Part shown: one piece after another, positions 1-7,556 of the stretch
Numbering within the stretch: position 1 is the stretch's first letter
Layout of the letters: each line of letters begins with the position of its first letter
NCBI GenBank assembly: GCA_947470165.1
Contig: CANISN010000050.1
Location: 1-9,088 of the forward strand
Length of the DNA stretch: 9,088 nucleotides
Source: Burkholderiaceae bacterium
GTDB taxonomy: Bacteria > Pseudomonadota > Gammaproteobacteria > Burkholderiales > Burkholderiaceae
Direction of reading: 5' to 3'
Program-made: the position numbers and the translations under genes
The notes under the pieces: model-generated
Database searches by the model: none
What the model was told of the DNA's origin: nothing
What the model saw: only the letters and a program-made list of their open reading frames with translations

Positions 1-4
1 AACT

Positions 5-80
5 TGGAGCGGGAAAGGAGGTTCGAACTCCCGACCTATACCTTGGCAAGGTATCGCTCTACCAGCTGAGCTATTCCCGC
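5..80 (-). tRNA. tRNA-Gly with anticodon GCC, CCA end encoded
   Basis: Read on the minus strand, this 76-base gene folds into a full cloverleaf. A 7-bp acceptor stem (GCGGGAA with TTCCCGC) is followed by a D arm starting GCTC, and an ATACC/GGTAT anticodon stem closes the loop TTGCCAA. A 5-bp T arm carries the loop TTCGAAC and one G-U pair. The discriminator base is T, and the CCA end is encoded in the DNA. The anticodon GCC (plus positions 45-47) reads glycine codons GGC and GGU. It lies 116 bases downstream of pgsA on the same strand, so it could be processed from a pgsA read-through transcript or use its own promoter. I could not identify a clear promoter. Confidence 0.97.
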
Positions 81-196
81 ATAACAGGGCAGTAGTTTAA
101 CAAACAATTCAAGAGAGGGGATTATTTGAATATGATACTAAAACATGAAAGGGAGATGACTTACTGAAACCCTTGTATTGACTGGCTCTACAGTCT
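81..196. other. Gene-free spacer between pgsA and tRNA-Gly
   Basis: These 116 bases hold no open reading frame of note. Just past the pgsA stop there is a short inverted repeat (GACTG at 180-184, CAGTC at 191-195, 6-base loop). It has no T-run after it, so it is not a standard intrinsic terminator. Read toward the tRNA, the spacer is A/T-rich, with stretches such as TTGAAT and TTAAAC. I could not place a -35/-10 pair with proper spacing. The tRNA promoter, if there is one, is unresolved. Confidence 0.5.
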
Positions 197-772
197 TTAT
201 TTAGCGTTATCTACCAATTGAGGGAAGGCCTTCTTCATATAATAAAACATTGACCATAGCGTCAAAAAGGATGCTATCCAGATCAACCATGTTCCGACTT
301 GTGCACAATTAAGCCACCCAAATAAGGTGTCGTTTAATAATAAAAAAGGGATGGCAATCAGTTGAGCGCTTGTTTTTAACTTGCCAACCATGTGCACAGC
401 AACGCTCTTACCAGCGCCTAAGAGAGCCATCCATTCTCTCAATGCTGAGATGGTAATTTCACGGCCAATAATGATTAAAGCAACCCAAACTTGGACGCGA
501 TCCATGTTCAGTAAAACTAATAATGCGGCAGCAACAATCAGCTTATCAGCGACCGGGTCTAAGAATTGTCCAAATGCAGATTCCTGTTTCATACGACGAG
601 CCAAAAAGCCATCCAACCAATCGGTTACAGCAGCCAAGACAAAAATAATAGTGGCTACGAGATTCTTATCAAAAGAACTTAACCAGTCATTCGGCAGATA
701 AAACACTACGACTACCAAAGGAATCGCGGCTACGCGCAACCAGGTCAGGGCAATAGGTAGATTAAAAGGCAT
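197..772 (-). CDS. pgsA: CDP-diacylglycerol--glycerol-3-phosphate 3-phosphatidyltransferase (PgsA)
   Basis: This inner-membrane enzyme transfers a phosphatidyl group from CDP-diacylglycerol to sn-glycerol-3-phosphate, giving phosphatidylglycerophosphate and CMP. This is the committed step toward phosphatidylglycerol and cardiolipin. The complete CDP-alcohol phosphatidyltransferase signature is visible: D54-G55-x2-A58-R59-x8-G68-x3-D72-x3-D76, with D51 just before it. The aspartates bind the catalytic metal. Several hydrophobic spans (about residues 11-27, 37-50, 77-90, 95-108, 132-148 and 160-178) fit a polytopic protein. The 191-residue length is close to the family norm. I chose the ATG that gives MPFNLPIALTWLRV because it matches the family N-terminus (E. 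coli begins MQFN). A TTG six codons upstream (790) would add MVYAWA. Neither start has a clear Shine-Dalgarno sequence. The gene follows uvrC by 36 bases on the same strand, so co-transcription is likely. Confidence 0.95.
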   Translation of the reverse strand: MPFNLPIALTWLRVAAIPLVVVVFYLPNDWLSSFDKNLVATIIFVLAAVTDWLDGFLARRMKQESAFGQFLDPVADKLIVAAALLVLLNMDRVQVWVALIIIGREITISALREWMALLGAGKSVAVHMVGKLKTSAQLIAIPFLLLNDTLFGWLNCAQVGTWLIWIASFLTLWSMFYYMKKAFPQLVDNAK

Positions 773-808
773 AGCCCAAGCATAAACCAATGTATGTAGA
801 GTGGGAAA

Positions 809-2749
809 TCAATGAAGCTGCCGATAGATTTGCTCTGCCAATGCTGTGGAAATACCCTCAACGCTAGAAAGCTCTTCAATGGTGGCGTTCGCAACGCCAC
901 GTAACCCCCCAAAACGGGCCAGTAACTTTTGACGACGCTTAGCACCAATTCCCTCAATTTCTTCTAACTGAGAAACCGTTCTTGCTTTTGCCCGCTTAGC
1001 GCGCATACCAGTAATAGCAAAGCGATGCGCTTCATCACGAATCTGCGCAACCAATAATAGAGCGGCACTCTCGATGCCGAGTTCAAGTGGCTTCCGACCG
1101 TCTGCAAAGATCAAGATCTCTAGACCTACCTTACGCCCCTCTCCTTTCGCAACACCCACGATCAGACTGATATCCATACCAAATTCAGCTAGGACTTGTC
1201 TTGCCATCTCTACCTGACCTTTACCACCATCAACTAGAATTACCTGGGGTATCTTTTCAATGGGTAGCTCTTGAAAGTTTGCGTAACGCCGTTGTAAAAC
1301 CTGGCGCATGGCTGCATAGTCATCACCGGGAGTAATGTCATTAATATTGAAACGGCGATATTCACTTGCTTGCATCGTATTTTTTGAATACACCACACAG
1401 GAAGCTTGAGTCGCCTCGCCGGAGGTGTGGCTAATATCAAAACACTCAATACGTAGTTGCTCAAGACTTTCTAATTCCAGAGCTAAGATATCGGCTAATG
1501 CTCGTGCTCTTGCTAGTTGACCGCCGGTCTCTACTAAGCGTTTTGCGATTGCGATCTTGGCATTGCCTTCCGCCATTGCCAACCAATGCCTTCTCTGCCC
1601 TTGAGGTTGATGAAGGAAGGTGATACGCTTACCAGCTTGGGCATTCAGTAAATCATGTAATCCTTCTGGGGGAGTTTCTGATGTGACCTCTTCAATAAGT
1701 TCCTCTGGTGCAGTAATGTCATCCACCAACTTGCGCAAAGGGTGATTGAGAATGAGCACTGGTGGAATTAAGTTGGTAGTCGCCTCACCATCACCTACCT
1801 TCTCTTCGAGATAGTGCTGAGTAATAAATGCTTCCAGAATTTCTGCGGGTGGCGGTATCTCTCCCGAACTTGAGCGTAAGCCTTTAGGAAAGTAGGCGCG
1901 ATCACCCAAATGGCGGCCGCCACGAATCATGGCTAAATTTACGCAGACCACTCCTTCCATTTGAGCTACGGCAATAACATCTACGTCGCCCTCACCATCA
2001 GCAACGGTATCCATAGATTGCTGTTGCAAGACGCTAGAGAGATCAGCAATCCGATCCCTTAAGACAGCAGCCATTTCAAATTCCATAGCATCACTATAGG
2101 CATGCATTTTCTTTTCAAGCTCAGAGAGCACCCGACTATGATCACCCTCCAAGAAACGAGTTGCTTGGGCTACATCTTGACCATATTGATCTATGCTGAG
2201 TCGCCCTACGCAAGGTGCACTGCAACGATGAATCTGGTGAAGCAGGCATGGCCGGCTGCGGTTCTTAAAGACAGAGTCTTCGCAAGTTCTTAAGCGAAAT
2301 ACCTTTTGTAAAATCTGCACACTATTACGTACCGCCCAGGAATTAGGGAAGGGCCCAAAGTAATGATTGCGCTTGTCAATTTTTCCCCGATAAGATGCCA
2401 GCCTTGGAAACTGGTGGCCGGTCAACATCACATAGGGATAAGACTTATCATCCCGAAAGAGAATGTTGAATGGTGGAGCTAACTCCTTAATCAGATTGTT
2501 CTCTAAAATTAATGCTTCAGTTTCTGAGCGTGTTACTGTGGTTTCGTAGCGGGCTATTTTTCCCACCATCAGCTCTATCCGTGGTGAAAGCTGAGTTCGC
2601 TGAAAGTAACTAGATACCCGCTTCTTGAGGTTGCGCGCTTTACCGACATACAGAATATGTCCCGCCTCATCAAAGAAGCGATATACCCCCGGTAATCCGG
2701 GTAGCCGTTTAACATCCTGCTGAAGGGTTTCAAAAAGCGAATTGCTCAT
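809..2749 (-). CDS. uvrC: UvrABC system protein C, excinuclease subunit
   Basis: UvrC makes the 3' and 5' incisions around bulky DNA lesions after UvrA and UvrB find the damage. All domains are present in 646 residues. The GIY-YIG nuclease domain (about 18-95, with G21-V22-Y23 and Y34-V35-G36) makes the 3' cut. A four-cysteine set C156, C168, C176, C180 has the spacing of the cysteines reported to bind an iron-sulfur cluster in E. coli UvrC. The UVR domain (about 204-237) contacts UvrB. The RNase H-like domain has catalytic candidates D438, D507 and H575 for the 5' cut. Tandem helix-hairpin-helix motifs (about 595-646) bind DNA. The protein is longer than E. coli UvrC (610), with most of the excess between residues 180 and 438. 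A P299-P300-P301 run lies there. The ATG overlaps the earP start codon on the other strand, and no Shine-Dalgarno sequence is evident. Confidence 0.98.
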   Translation of the reverse strand: MSNSLFETLQQDVKRLPGLPGVYRFFDEAGHILYVGKARNLKKRVSSYFQRTQLSPRIELMVGKIARYETTVTRSETEALILENNLIKELAPPFNILFRDDKSYPYVMLTGHQFPRLASYRGKIDKRNHYFGPFPNSWAVRNSVQILQKVFRLRTCEDSVFKNRSRPCLLHQIHRCSAPCVGRLSIDQYGQDVAQATRFLEGDHSRVLSELEKKMHAYSDAMEFEMAAVLRDRIADLSSVLQQQSMDTVADGEGDVDVIAVAQMEGVVCVNLAMIRGGRHLGDRAYFPKGLRSSSGEIPPPAEILEAFITQHYLEEKVGDGEATTNLIPPVLILNHPLRKLVDDITAPEELIEEVTSETPPEGLHDLLNAQAGKRITFLHQPQGQRRHWLAMAEGNAKIAIAKRLVETGGQLARARALADILALELESLEQLRIECFDISHTSGEATQASCVVYSKNTMQASEYRRFNINDITPGDDYAAMRQVLQRRYANFQELPIEKIPQVILVDGGKGQVEMARQVLAEFGMDISLIVGVAKGEGRKVGLEILIFADGRKPLELGIESAALLLVAQIRDEAHRFAITGMRAKRAKARTVSQLEEIEGIGAKRRQKLLARFGGLRGVANATIEELSSVEGISTALAEQIYRQLH

Positions 2750-3827
2750 GCGTTGGGATATTTTCTGTCAAATCGTAGATAACTATGGTGATGCTGGTGT
2801 TTGCTGGCGTCTAGCACGAAGCTTAACAAGTCTTCACGGCCAAGAGGCGCGCATTTTCTGCGACGATCTGCAGACCCTTAATTTACTCGCTTCTGGGATT
2901 GATCCAAAAATCAAAGGGAGGATCGACCTTCAGCCCTGGGAAGCTAGCTTTAGTAATAGCCGCCACCCAGTGAGGGCGGCTGATGTCGTAATTGAAGCAT
3001 TTGGGTGCGATCTCCCGGAGCGCTATCTTGCGGGCCTACTCATTGCATCAAAAAAACCGGTCATCATCAATTTAGAGTATTTAAGTGCTGAACCATGGAT
3101 TACTGATTTTCATGGGAAGCCCTCTCCGCAAAGTCATGGCATTCCGAAATACTTTTTCTTTCCGGGATTCCAGGAGAATGCGGGCGGCATTTTGATTGAC
3201 CCAATACCCAAAGAGCCATCGCTGACTCAGCAATTGATTCCCGAGAGTCTCAGGGCCAGTTGGGAGCTTTTGCGACCTGATACAAAACGCATCAGCATCT
3301 TTTGCTACCCAGGCGCCCCACTTATAAAATGGCTGGAGGATCTTGGCAAGCTTGGCGAGAACTTCGATATTGTTCTGACGCATGGCCAGTTTGAGCAGTT
3401 GCAATTTAGCATCGGTAACCCGACTCAAGCAATCTTTTTGCCGGATTCCATCCAACTCATCTCTATTCCTTTTGTTTCACAAGATGAATATGACTGGGTC
3501 CTCTCGCAATGCGACTTCAATATCGTGCGTGGCGAAGACTCATTTGTCAGAGCGCAGTTAGCAGGCCGACCTTTTATTTGGCATATCTATCCTCAAGAAG
3601 ATCGAGCACACGAAATTAAGCTCGCCGCTTTTTTAGATCTTTATCTTGAAGACGCATCACAAGAGCTTAAACACGCTGTCATTGCTGCCATGACTTGGGC
3701 AATGCCCAATAACTGGTTTCAATCCATAGACAGCTGGAACGCCCATTCCAAGACTTGGCGCTCTGATTTGCTGAAAAAACAAGCGGATGGTGGCCTAGCT
3801 GCTCGTCTAATACGCTTTGTAGCCTGA
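2748..3827 (+). CDS. earP: EF-P arginine rhamnosyltransferase (EarP)
   Basis: EarP is an inverting glycosyltransferase (family GT104) that moves rhamnose from dTDP-L-rhamnose to an arginine of translation factor EF-P, activating EF-P for rescue of ribosomes stalled on proline runs. The 359-residue protein begins with the family pattern [17 protein letters not shown]11 and D15 match the two N-terminal aspartates known to be needed for activity. The C-terminal half has F185 and Y187 and the segment R261-G-E-D-S-F, where E263 and D264 correspond to the nucleotide-sugar-binding pair. A conserved-looking [10 protein letters not shown] follows at about 279-288. Placement directly before efp, whose product has arginine at position 32, strongly supports the call. 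I chose ATG 2748; a TTG at 2742 is the only in-frame alternative before a stop at 2721. No Shine-Dalgarno sequence is clear. The start overlaps that of divergent uvrC, so its promoter must lie inside uvrC. Confidence 0.96.
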   Translation: MRWDIFCQIVDNYGDAGVCWRLARSLTSLHGQEARIFCDDLQTLNLLASGIDPKIKGRIDLQPWEASFSNSRHPVRAADVVIEAFGCDLPERYLAGLLIASKKPVIINLEYLSAEPWITDFHGKPSPQSHGIPKYFFFPGFQENAGGILIDPIPKEPSLTQQLIPESLRASWELLRPDTKRISIFCYPGAPLIKWLEDLGKLGENFDIVLTHGQFEQLQFSIGNPTQAIFLPDSIQLISIPFVSQDEYDWVLSQCDFNIVRGEDSFVRAQLAGRPFIWHIYPQEDRAHEIKLAAFLDLYLEDASQELKHAVIAAMTWAMPNNWFQSIDSWNAHSKTWRSDLLKKQADGGLAARLIRFVA

Positions 3828-3914
3828 TCTTAGACGCAATCAGTCTACAGGCGGTTACAATCTTGTTTTTGATAAAACCCGCAGAAAATCAGCTCTGCAC
3901 CCAGGAATAGCAAG
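3828..3914 (+). promoter_or_regulatory. efp leader with ribosome binding site and possible weak promoter
   Basis: This 87-base spacer separates earP from efp. A good Shine-Dalgarno sequence, AGGAA at 3903-3907, sits 7 bases before the efp ATG. TACAAT at 3856-3861 resembles a -10 box. The best -35 candidate, TAGACG at 3831-3836, is poor and spaced 19 bases away, so an efp promoter here is only a possibility. Two small inverted repeats are visible: TAGAC/GTCTA at 3831-3835 and 3843-3847, and GCAGA/TCTGC at 3881-3885 and 3894-3898. Neither has a T-run, so neither looks like a terminator, and earP transcripts probably continue into efp. Confidence 0.4.
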
Positions 3915-4475
3915 ATGAAAACAGCACAAGAACTTCGCGTTGGCAACGTAGTCATGATCGGCACTGATGCCATGGTCGTATTAAAAGCAGAATATAGCCG
4001 TTCTGGCCGCAACTCCTCTGTTGTGAAAATGAAATTTAAGAATTTGTTATCTGGCGCTCCCAACGAAGGTGTATTTAAGGCAGATGACAAGTTTGATGTG
4101 GTGATCTTAGATAAGAAAGATTGCACCTACTCTTACTTTGCAGATCCAATGTATGTCTTTATGGATACTGAGTACAACCAATATGAAGTTGAAGCTGAAT
4201 TCATGGGTGATGCATTGCATTACCTTGAGGAAAGTATGCCATGTGAAGTCGTGTTCTACGAAGGCAAAGCACTCTCAGTAGCAATGCCAAATTCTTTGGT
4301 TCGTGAAATCATTTATACAGAGCCAGCAGTTAAAGGTGACACCAGCTCAGGCAAAGTATTAAAAACCGCAAAATTAGCTACTGGCTATGAATTGCAAGTG
4401 CCTTTGTTCTGCAACACGGGTGACAAGATCGAAATCGATACTCGCACAGGTGAATATCGTAGCCGCGCTAACTAA
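3915..4475 (+). CDS. efp: Elongation factor P, Arg32 type
   Basis: EF-P binds stalled ribosomes between the P and E sites and speeds peptide-bond formation at consecutive prolines. The 186-residue length is standard. The three domains are an N-terminal KOW-like barrel (about 1-65), an OB domain (about 66-128) and a C-terminal OB domain (about 129-186) ending in the signature [16 protein letters not shown]. The loop tip reads SGRNS, with arginine at position 32 rather than the lysine of the EpmA-modified type. This is the site rhamnosylated by EarP, encoded just upstream. The ATG has a clear Shine-Dalgarno sequence. Transcription ends at the hairpin 20 to 45 bases after the stop codon. Confidence 0.98.
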   Translation: MKTAQELRVGNVVMIGTDAMVVLKAEYSRSGRNSSVVKMKFKNLLSGAPNEGVFKADDKFDVVILDKKDCTYSYFADPMYVFMDTEYNQYEVEAEFMGDALHYLEESMPCEVVFYEGKALSVAMPNSLVREIIYTEPAVKGDTSSGKVLKTAKLATGYELQVPLFCNTGDKIEIDTRTGEYRSRAN

Positions 4476-4493
4476 TTAGATCGCTCGATACGC

Positions 4494-4519
4494 AAAAGCC
4501 CGGTACGCCGGGCTTTTTT
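4494..4519. terminator. Intrinsic terminator between convergent efp and nagZ, likely bidirectional
   Basis: A perfect 7-bp stem, AGCCCGG (4497-4503) with CCGGGCT (4508-4514), closes a TACG loop. It is extended by A-T pairs at the base. On the plus strand six T bases follow (4514-4519), ending efp transcripts. On the minus strand the A-run at 4494-4497 becomes TTTT, so the same hairpin can end the rnc-to-nagZ transcript. It sits between the efp stop (4475) and the nagZ stop (4525). Confidence 0.93.
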
Positions 4520-4524
4520 ATTGC

Positions 4525-5613
4525 CTAGGCAATGAGCTTTAACTGCTGGAGCAATCCTTTGGCATGCTGGTATTGCGCTTCGCCTTGTAATTCATCCCAG
4601 GCAGGGGCTGCGGCAGTTGGCATCAAGCGATTTAATCGAGTTGCGGATTCAGCTTGTTTTGCTTTGGAAACCTTTAACTGATTCAGTAATTGATCTGCTA
4701 GATCTGGTCGATTGCAAATCAATACAGCATCACATCCCGCATTAAGCGCCATATCAGCGCCCTTTACTACCGAGCCAGCAACACTAGCTCCCTCCATGGA
4801 AAGGTCATCACTAAAGATCACGCCCTCAAAGCCTAACTCTTGACGCAAGATGGAGTGCAACCAAATCTTAGAAAATCCTGCTGGATTTTTATCTACTTGG
4901 GGATAAATCACATGAGCCGGCATCACTGCGGTCAAACTCAAATCTAGCCACTCATAAGGCTTGGCATCCGTATTTAGAATTTGCTCCAAAGTACGCTCAT
5001 CTACCGGAATTGCCACATGAGAATCTGCCTCCACCCAACCATGACCCGGAAAGTGCTTGCCGCAGTTCGCCATTCCCGCTAGACGTAGACCCTCATTTAA
5101 GCTCTTAGCCAATGCGAACGTAATCTGCGGATCATGACTGAAGGCGCGGTCACCAATCACACCACTACGACCAAAATCGAGATCCAGGACTGGGGTAAAG
5201 CTAAAGTCCACGCCGCAAGCACGCAACTCGGCAGCTAAAACGTATCCACAAGCAGTAGCAGCTGACATCGCAATAGCAGCAGATTCAGCGGCATGTTTTG
5301 ATTGATGTGTTGATTTATTTTTAGCGCCCCAAAGCTCGCCAAGCTTGCGCATGGCAGGTAGATGAATAAAGCCATTAGTCTTGCAGCGTTGTACACGACC
5401 ACCCTCATGATCAATCGAGATTAATACATCAGATCTGAGCTTTTTAATTTCTGAAGTCAGTTTAGTGAGCTGCTTACGATTGGTAAAGTTTCTACCAAAC
5501 AAAATTACGCCACCAGTGAGGGGGTGCAAGATACGACGGCGATCTTCAGCATTTAACTCAAGACCTATAACATCTAAAGTAACTGGTCCCGGGTTCATAG
5601 TCGACTTACTCAT
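4525..5613 (-). CDS. nagZ: Beta-N-acetylhexosaminidase (NagZ), peptidoglycan recycling
   Basis: NagZ is a cytoplasmic family 3 glycoside hydrolase. It removes N-acetylglucosamine from GlcNAc-1,6-anhydromuropeptides taken up during wall recycling, and in some bacteria the product signals induction of AmpC beta-lactamase. The substrate-binding segment D68-H-E-G-G-R-V-Q-R, the signature K186-H-F-P-G-H-G192 and the following D197-S-H199 acid/base loop are present. S268-D269-D270-L-S-M holds the probable nucleophile D269. The length of 362 is somewhat above E. coli (341). Part of the excess is a Ser/Ala-rich stretch around residues 97-122. The ATG has a GAGGA ribosome binding site at 5618-5622 with short spacing. 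It is the last gene of the operon, 19 bases after acpS, and ends at the shared terminator. Confidence 0.96.
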   Translation of the reverse strand: MSKSTMNPGPVTLDVIGLELNAEDRRRILHPLTGGVILFGRNFTNRKQLTKLTSEIKKLRSDVLISIDHEGGRVQRCKTNGFIHLPAMRKLGELWGAKNKSTHQSKHAAESAAIAMSAATACGYVLAAELRACGVDFSFTPVLDLDFGRSGVIGDRAFSHDPQITFALAKSLNEGLRLAGMANCGKHFPGHGWVEADSHVAIPVDERTLEQILNTDAKPYEWLDLSLTAVMPAHVIYPQVDKNPAGFSKIWLHSILRQELGFEGVIFSDDLSMEGASVAGSVVKGADMALNAGCDAVLICNRPDLADQLLNQLKVSKAKQAESATRLNRLMPTAAAPAWDELQGEAQYQHAKGLLQQLKLIA

Positions 5614-5632
5614 GTATTCCTCGTGAATGAAA

Positions 5633-6034
5633 TTATTTTGCTTGCTTCTGAACTACGATGACGTGGGCAATTGCCATATCTTGCTCGTCACTGACAGTGA
5701 CTTGGGCTTCCCAGTTTTTTTCCTGCATAAATTTTGCAAGTGCACCCAAATACGAAGTAATAGGTTTGCCGCTAGGCTCATTTAGCGTTTGGAGGGAGCG
5801 CCAAGTCATCGGCATTCTCATGCCTAAGCCAATTGCTTTGGAGAAGGCTTCTTTTGCTGCAAATCTCGTGGCCAAGAAAGCAATACCTCGCTTGTGATTT
5901 CTGGCTAAACGCTGCCTGAAAACAATGAGTTCATCGGGCCCAAGAATCCTTTCAGCCAAGCGTCCTTGAGTACGATCATAAGCAGCCTGTAAGCGCTCAA
6001 TCTGCAGAATGTCAGTACCAATGCCAATGATCAT
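5633..6034 (-). CDS. acpS: Holo-[acyl-carrier-protein] synthase (AcpS)
   Basis: AcpS transfers 4'-phosphopantetheine from coenzyme A to a serine of acyl carrier protein, making it active for fatty acid synthesis. The 133-residue protein starts with [14 protein letters not shown], where D8 is a magnesium ligand. The second signature, [13 protein letters not shown], carries E62 (magnesium ligand), K61 and K66. The C-terminal strand reads [12 protein letters not shown], where many homologues have SHE; from memory, beta-proteobacterial relatives also carry an acidic residue there. The start is fixed by the family N-terminus, although the 25 bases after pdxJ are A/T-rich and show no Shine-Dalgarno sequence. 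The pdxJ-acpS neighbourhood is common in proteobacteria. Confidence 0.97.
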   Translation of the reverse strand: MIIGIGTDILQIERLQAAYDRTQGRLAERILGPDELIVFRQRLARNHKRGIAFLATRFAAKEAFSKAIGLGMRMPMTWRSLQTLNEPSGKPITSYLGALAKFMQEKNWEAQVTVSDEQDMAIAHVIVVQKQAK

Positions 6035-6059
6035 GATTAGTATTTATCAATTTTTACTT

Positions 6060-6803
6060 CTAAGATTTTTCTCTGCCTTGTATCATCAAGACCTTCATAT
6101 CGATAATGGCTTTTTGCCAACCCTTAAATAAGGCTTCAGCAACAATCGCATGGCCAATATTGAGCTCAGAGAGCTCGGCAATGGCAGCAACTGGCATCAC
6201 ATTACCTTCATGCAATCCATGGCCCGCATTGACTCGTAAACCAATACTGACCCCAAACTGGGCGGCTTTTCTGATGCGCTCTAACTCGCGTATTTGGTGA
6301 TCACCTGCAAGATCTGCATAGCGGCCAGTATGAAGTTCCACTACTGTAGCGCCAGCATCTTTAGCGGCCTGAATTTGCCTCTCCTCTGGGTCAATAAATA
6401 AAGATACCCTGATGCCCGCATTCTTTAACTGAGTAGTAGCTGCCTGTACCGCATCAAAGTGACCCACTACGTCTAAACCACCTTCAGTCGTCACCTCTTC
6501 ACGCTTTTCAGGAACGAGGCACACATCGTGCGGCTTCACCTGACAAGCAATATTGATCATCTCGGGAGTCACGGCGCACTCTAGATTCATACGCGTCTGA
6601 ATTAAAGGGCGTAAGGCTAATAGGTCGGCATCCTTAATATGGCGACGATCTTCCCGTAAGTGCAAAGTAATGAGATCAGCACCAGCCTCTTCTGCAAGGC
6701 GTGCAGCCTTCAAGGGGTCGGGATAAATAGTGCCACGCGCATTACGCAAGGTAGCCACGTGATCAATATTAATACCGAGTTCTAGCTTTGCTTGCGTATT
6801 CAT
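6060..6803 (-). CDS. pdxJ: Pyridoxine 5'-phosphate synthase (PdxJ)
   Basis: PdxJ condenses 1-deoxy-D-xylulose 5-phosphate with 3-amino-2-oxopropyl phosphate to give pyridoxine 5'-phosphate, the ring-closing step of the DXP-dependent vitamin B6 pathway. The TIM-barrel signature is complete: [13 protein letters not shown] (about 12-24) with H15 and R20, [10 protein letters not shown] with H48 (E. coli H45), NLECA with E75 (E. coli E72), and VNAGHGL with H195. The residue after E75 is cysteine, whereas E. coli has methionine; this is not a catalytic position as far as I know. The length of 247 is normal. It begins 12 bases after recO, whose TAG stop is followed in frame by TAA. No Shine-Dalgarno sequence is visible, so translation may depend on coupling to recO. 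Confidence 0.98.
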   Translation of the reverse strand: MNTQAKLELGINIDHVATLRNARGTIYPDPLKAARLAEEAGADLITLHLREDRRHIKDADLLALRPLIQTRMNLECAVTPEMINIACQVKPHDVCLVPEKREEVTTEGGLDVVGHFDAVQAATTQLKNAGIRVSLFIDPEERQIQAAKDAGATVVELHTGRYADLAGDHQIRELERIRKAAQFGVSIGLRVNAGHGLHEGNVMPVAAIAELSELNIGHAIVAEALFKGWQKAIIDMKVLMIQGREKS

Positions 6804-6815
6804 TTAAGTAGATTA

Positions 6816-7550
6816 CTAGATTTTCTTCAAATCAATCAAAATCTGGCGAGTAGTCAGTACTTGATCCTGGAGATGCAAACCCAGCAAGAAGCGCATCAAC
6901 TGTTTACTCTCAGAAAGTGTCTCAGGGGAAGAAAAATCTCCCGCTGCGATTGCAATGAGGGATTGACCACTCAAGACCGGCCAATGGCCTGGGTCATCGC
7001 CTTGGGCGGGCCTGACACCGCGTTCTGGCTGATAAACGTACTGCTCTTCTGAGAGCGGGGCGCTATTGGTCTCAACGCAGCGATCTAGGGCTGCAGCATA
7101 GCCCGTCTCTTGAAGTAGGGTCAACTCAAATGGACGAAGAATTTCTTCTAATCCCTTTGATTCAAATTCAAGATTGGACAAAGCAGAGATTGTGTCCTTG
7201 TAATGATCGTAGAGCTTTTCATACTCGTCTTCACGAGCTAAAAACTTGACCAGTAATTCATTGAGGTAAAAACCACAAAGCAAGGCATCCCCGACTAAAG
7301 ATGGTGTGCCACCCATCCACTCTGACTTGGTGAGAGTGCGCAACTCCGATTTACCGCTCCAGGAAACTAGTAGAGGCTGGAAGCGCTGGAGAACTGGGCG
7401 TAATACGGAGTGAGGTCGCTTAGCACCCTTAGCAATTAAAGCCATGCGGCCATATTGCCGTGTAAAGACATCCAGAATTAAGCTGGTTTCCTTGTAAGGG
7501 ATACTGTGCAATACAAAAGCAGGTTCGTCAGCAACACGAATCGAGGCCAT
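6816..7550 (-). CDS. recO: DNA repair protein RecO
   Basis: RecO anneals single strands and, with RecR, loads RecA onto SSB-coated DNA in gap repair. The 244-residue protein has an N-terminal OB-fold region (about 1-80) beginning VADEPAFVLHSIPYKETSLILDVFT. A helical core with RPFELTLLQETGYAAALDRC (139-158) follows. The C-terminal segment RFLLGLHLQDQVLTTRQILIDL is typical of the family. Only two cysteines (C92 and C158) are present, so the four-cysteine zinc finger seen in some RecO proteins is absent. The ATG lies 6 bases after the era stop codon. Only a weak GAG about 10 bases upstream could serve as a ribosome binding site, so coupling to era is likely. Confidence 0.95.
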   Translation of the reverse strand: MASIRVADEPAFVLHSIPYKETSLILDVFTRQYGRMALIAKGAKRPHSVLRPVLQRFQPLLVSWSGKSELRTLTKSEWMGGTPSLVGDALLCGFYLNELLVKFLAREDEYEKLYDHYKDTISALSNLEFESKGLEEILRPFELTLLQETGYAAALDRCVETNSAPLSEEQYVYQPERGVRPAQGDDPGHWPVLSGQSLIAIAAGDFSSPETLSESKQLMRFLLGLHLQDQVLTTRQILIDLKKI

Positions 7551-7556
7551 GATAAT

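Noticed and set aside
180..195. Hairpin after pgsA as a terminator
   Set aside because: The stem is only 5 bp and no T-run follows on the minus strand.
381..701. 106-codon plus-strand open frame opposite pgsA
   Set aside because: It is fully antisense to a conserved gene and its product is low-complexity, with no family resemblance.
773..790. Longer pgsA starting at TTG 790
   Set aside because: The family N-terminus matches MPFNLPIALTW from ATG 772, and the TTG has no ribosome binding site.
2688..2701. Inverted repeat CCCGG-TAAT-CCGGG near the start of uvrC
   Set aside because: It is explained by the repeated Leu-Pro-Gly codons of UvrC (residues 17-21) and has no T-run.
2766..2771. Perfect TTGACA on the minus strand just upstream of uvrC, a possible -35 box
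   Set aside because: A matching -10 box at 16-19 bases would fall on or after the uvrC start codon and reads TGAGCA or similar, so it cannot drive a transcript containing that start.
3081..3455. 124-codon open frame antisense to earP
   Set aside because: It lies wholly inside the well-supported earP gene, has no recognisable domain and has no ribosome binding context.
3831..3847. Hairpin TAGAC/GTCTA after earP as a terminator
   Set aside because: The stem is only 5 bp and is followed by CAGGCGG rather than T bases.
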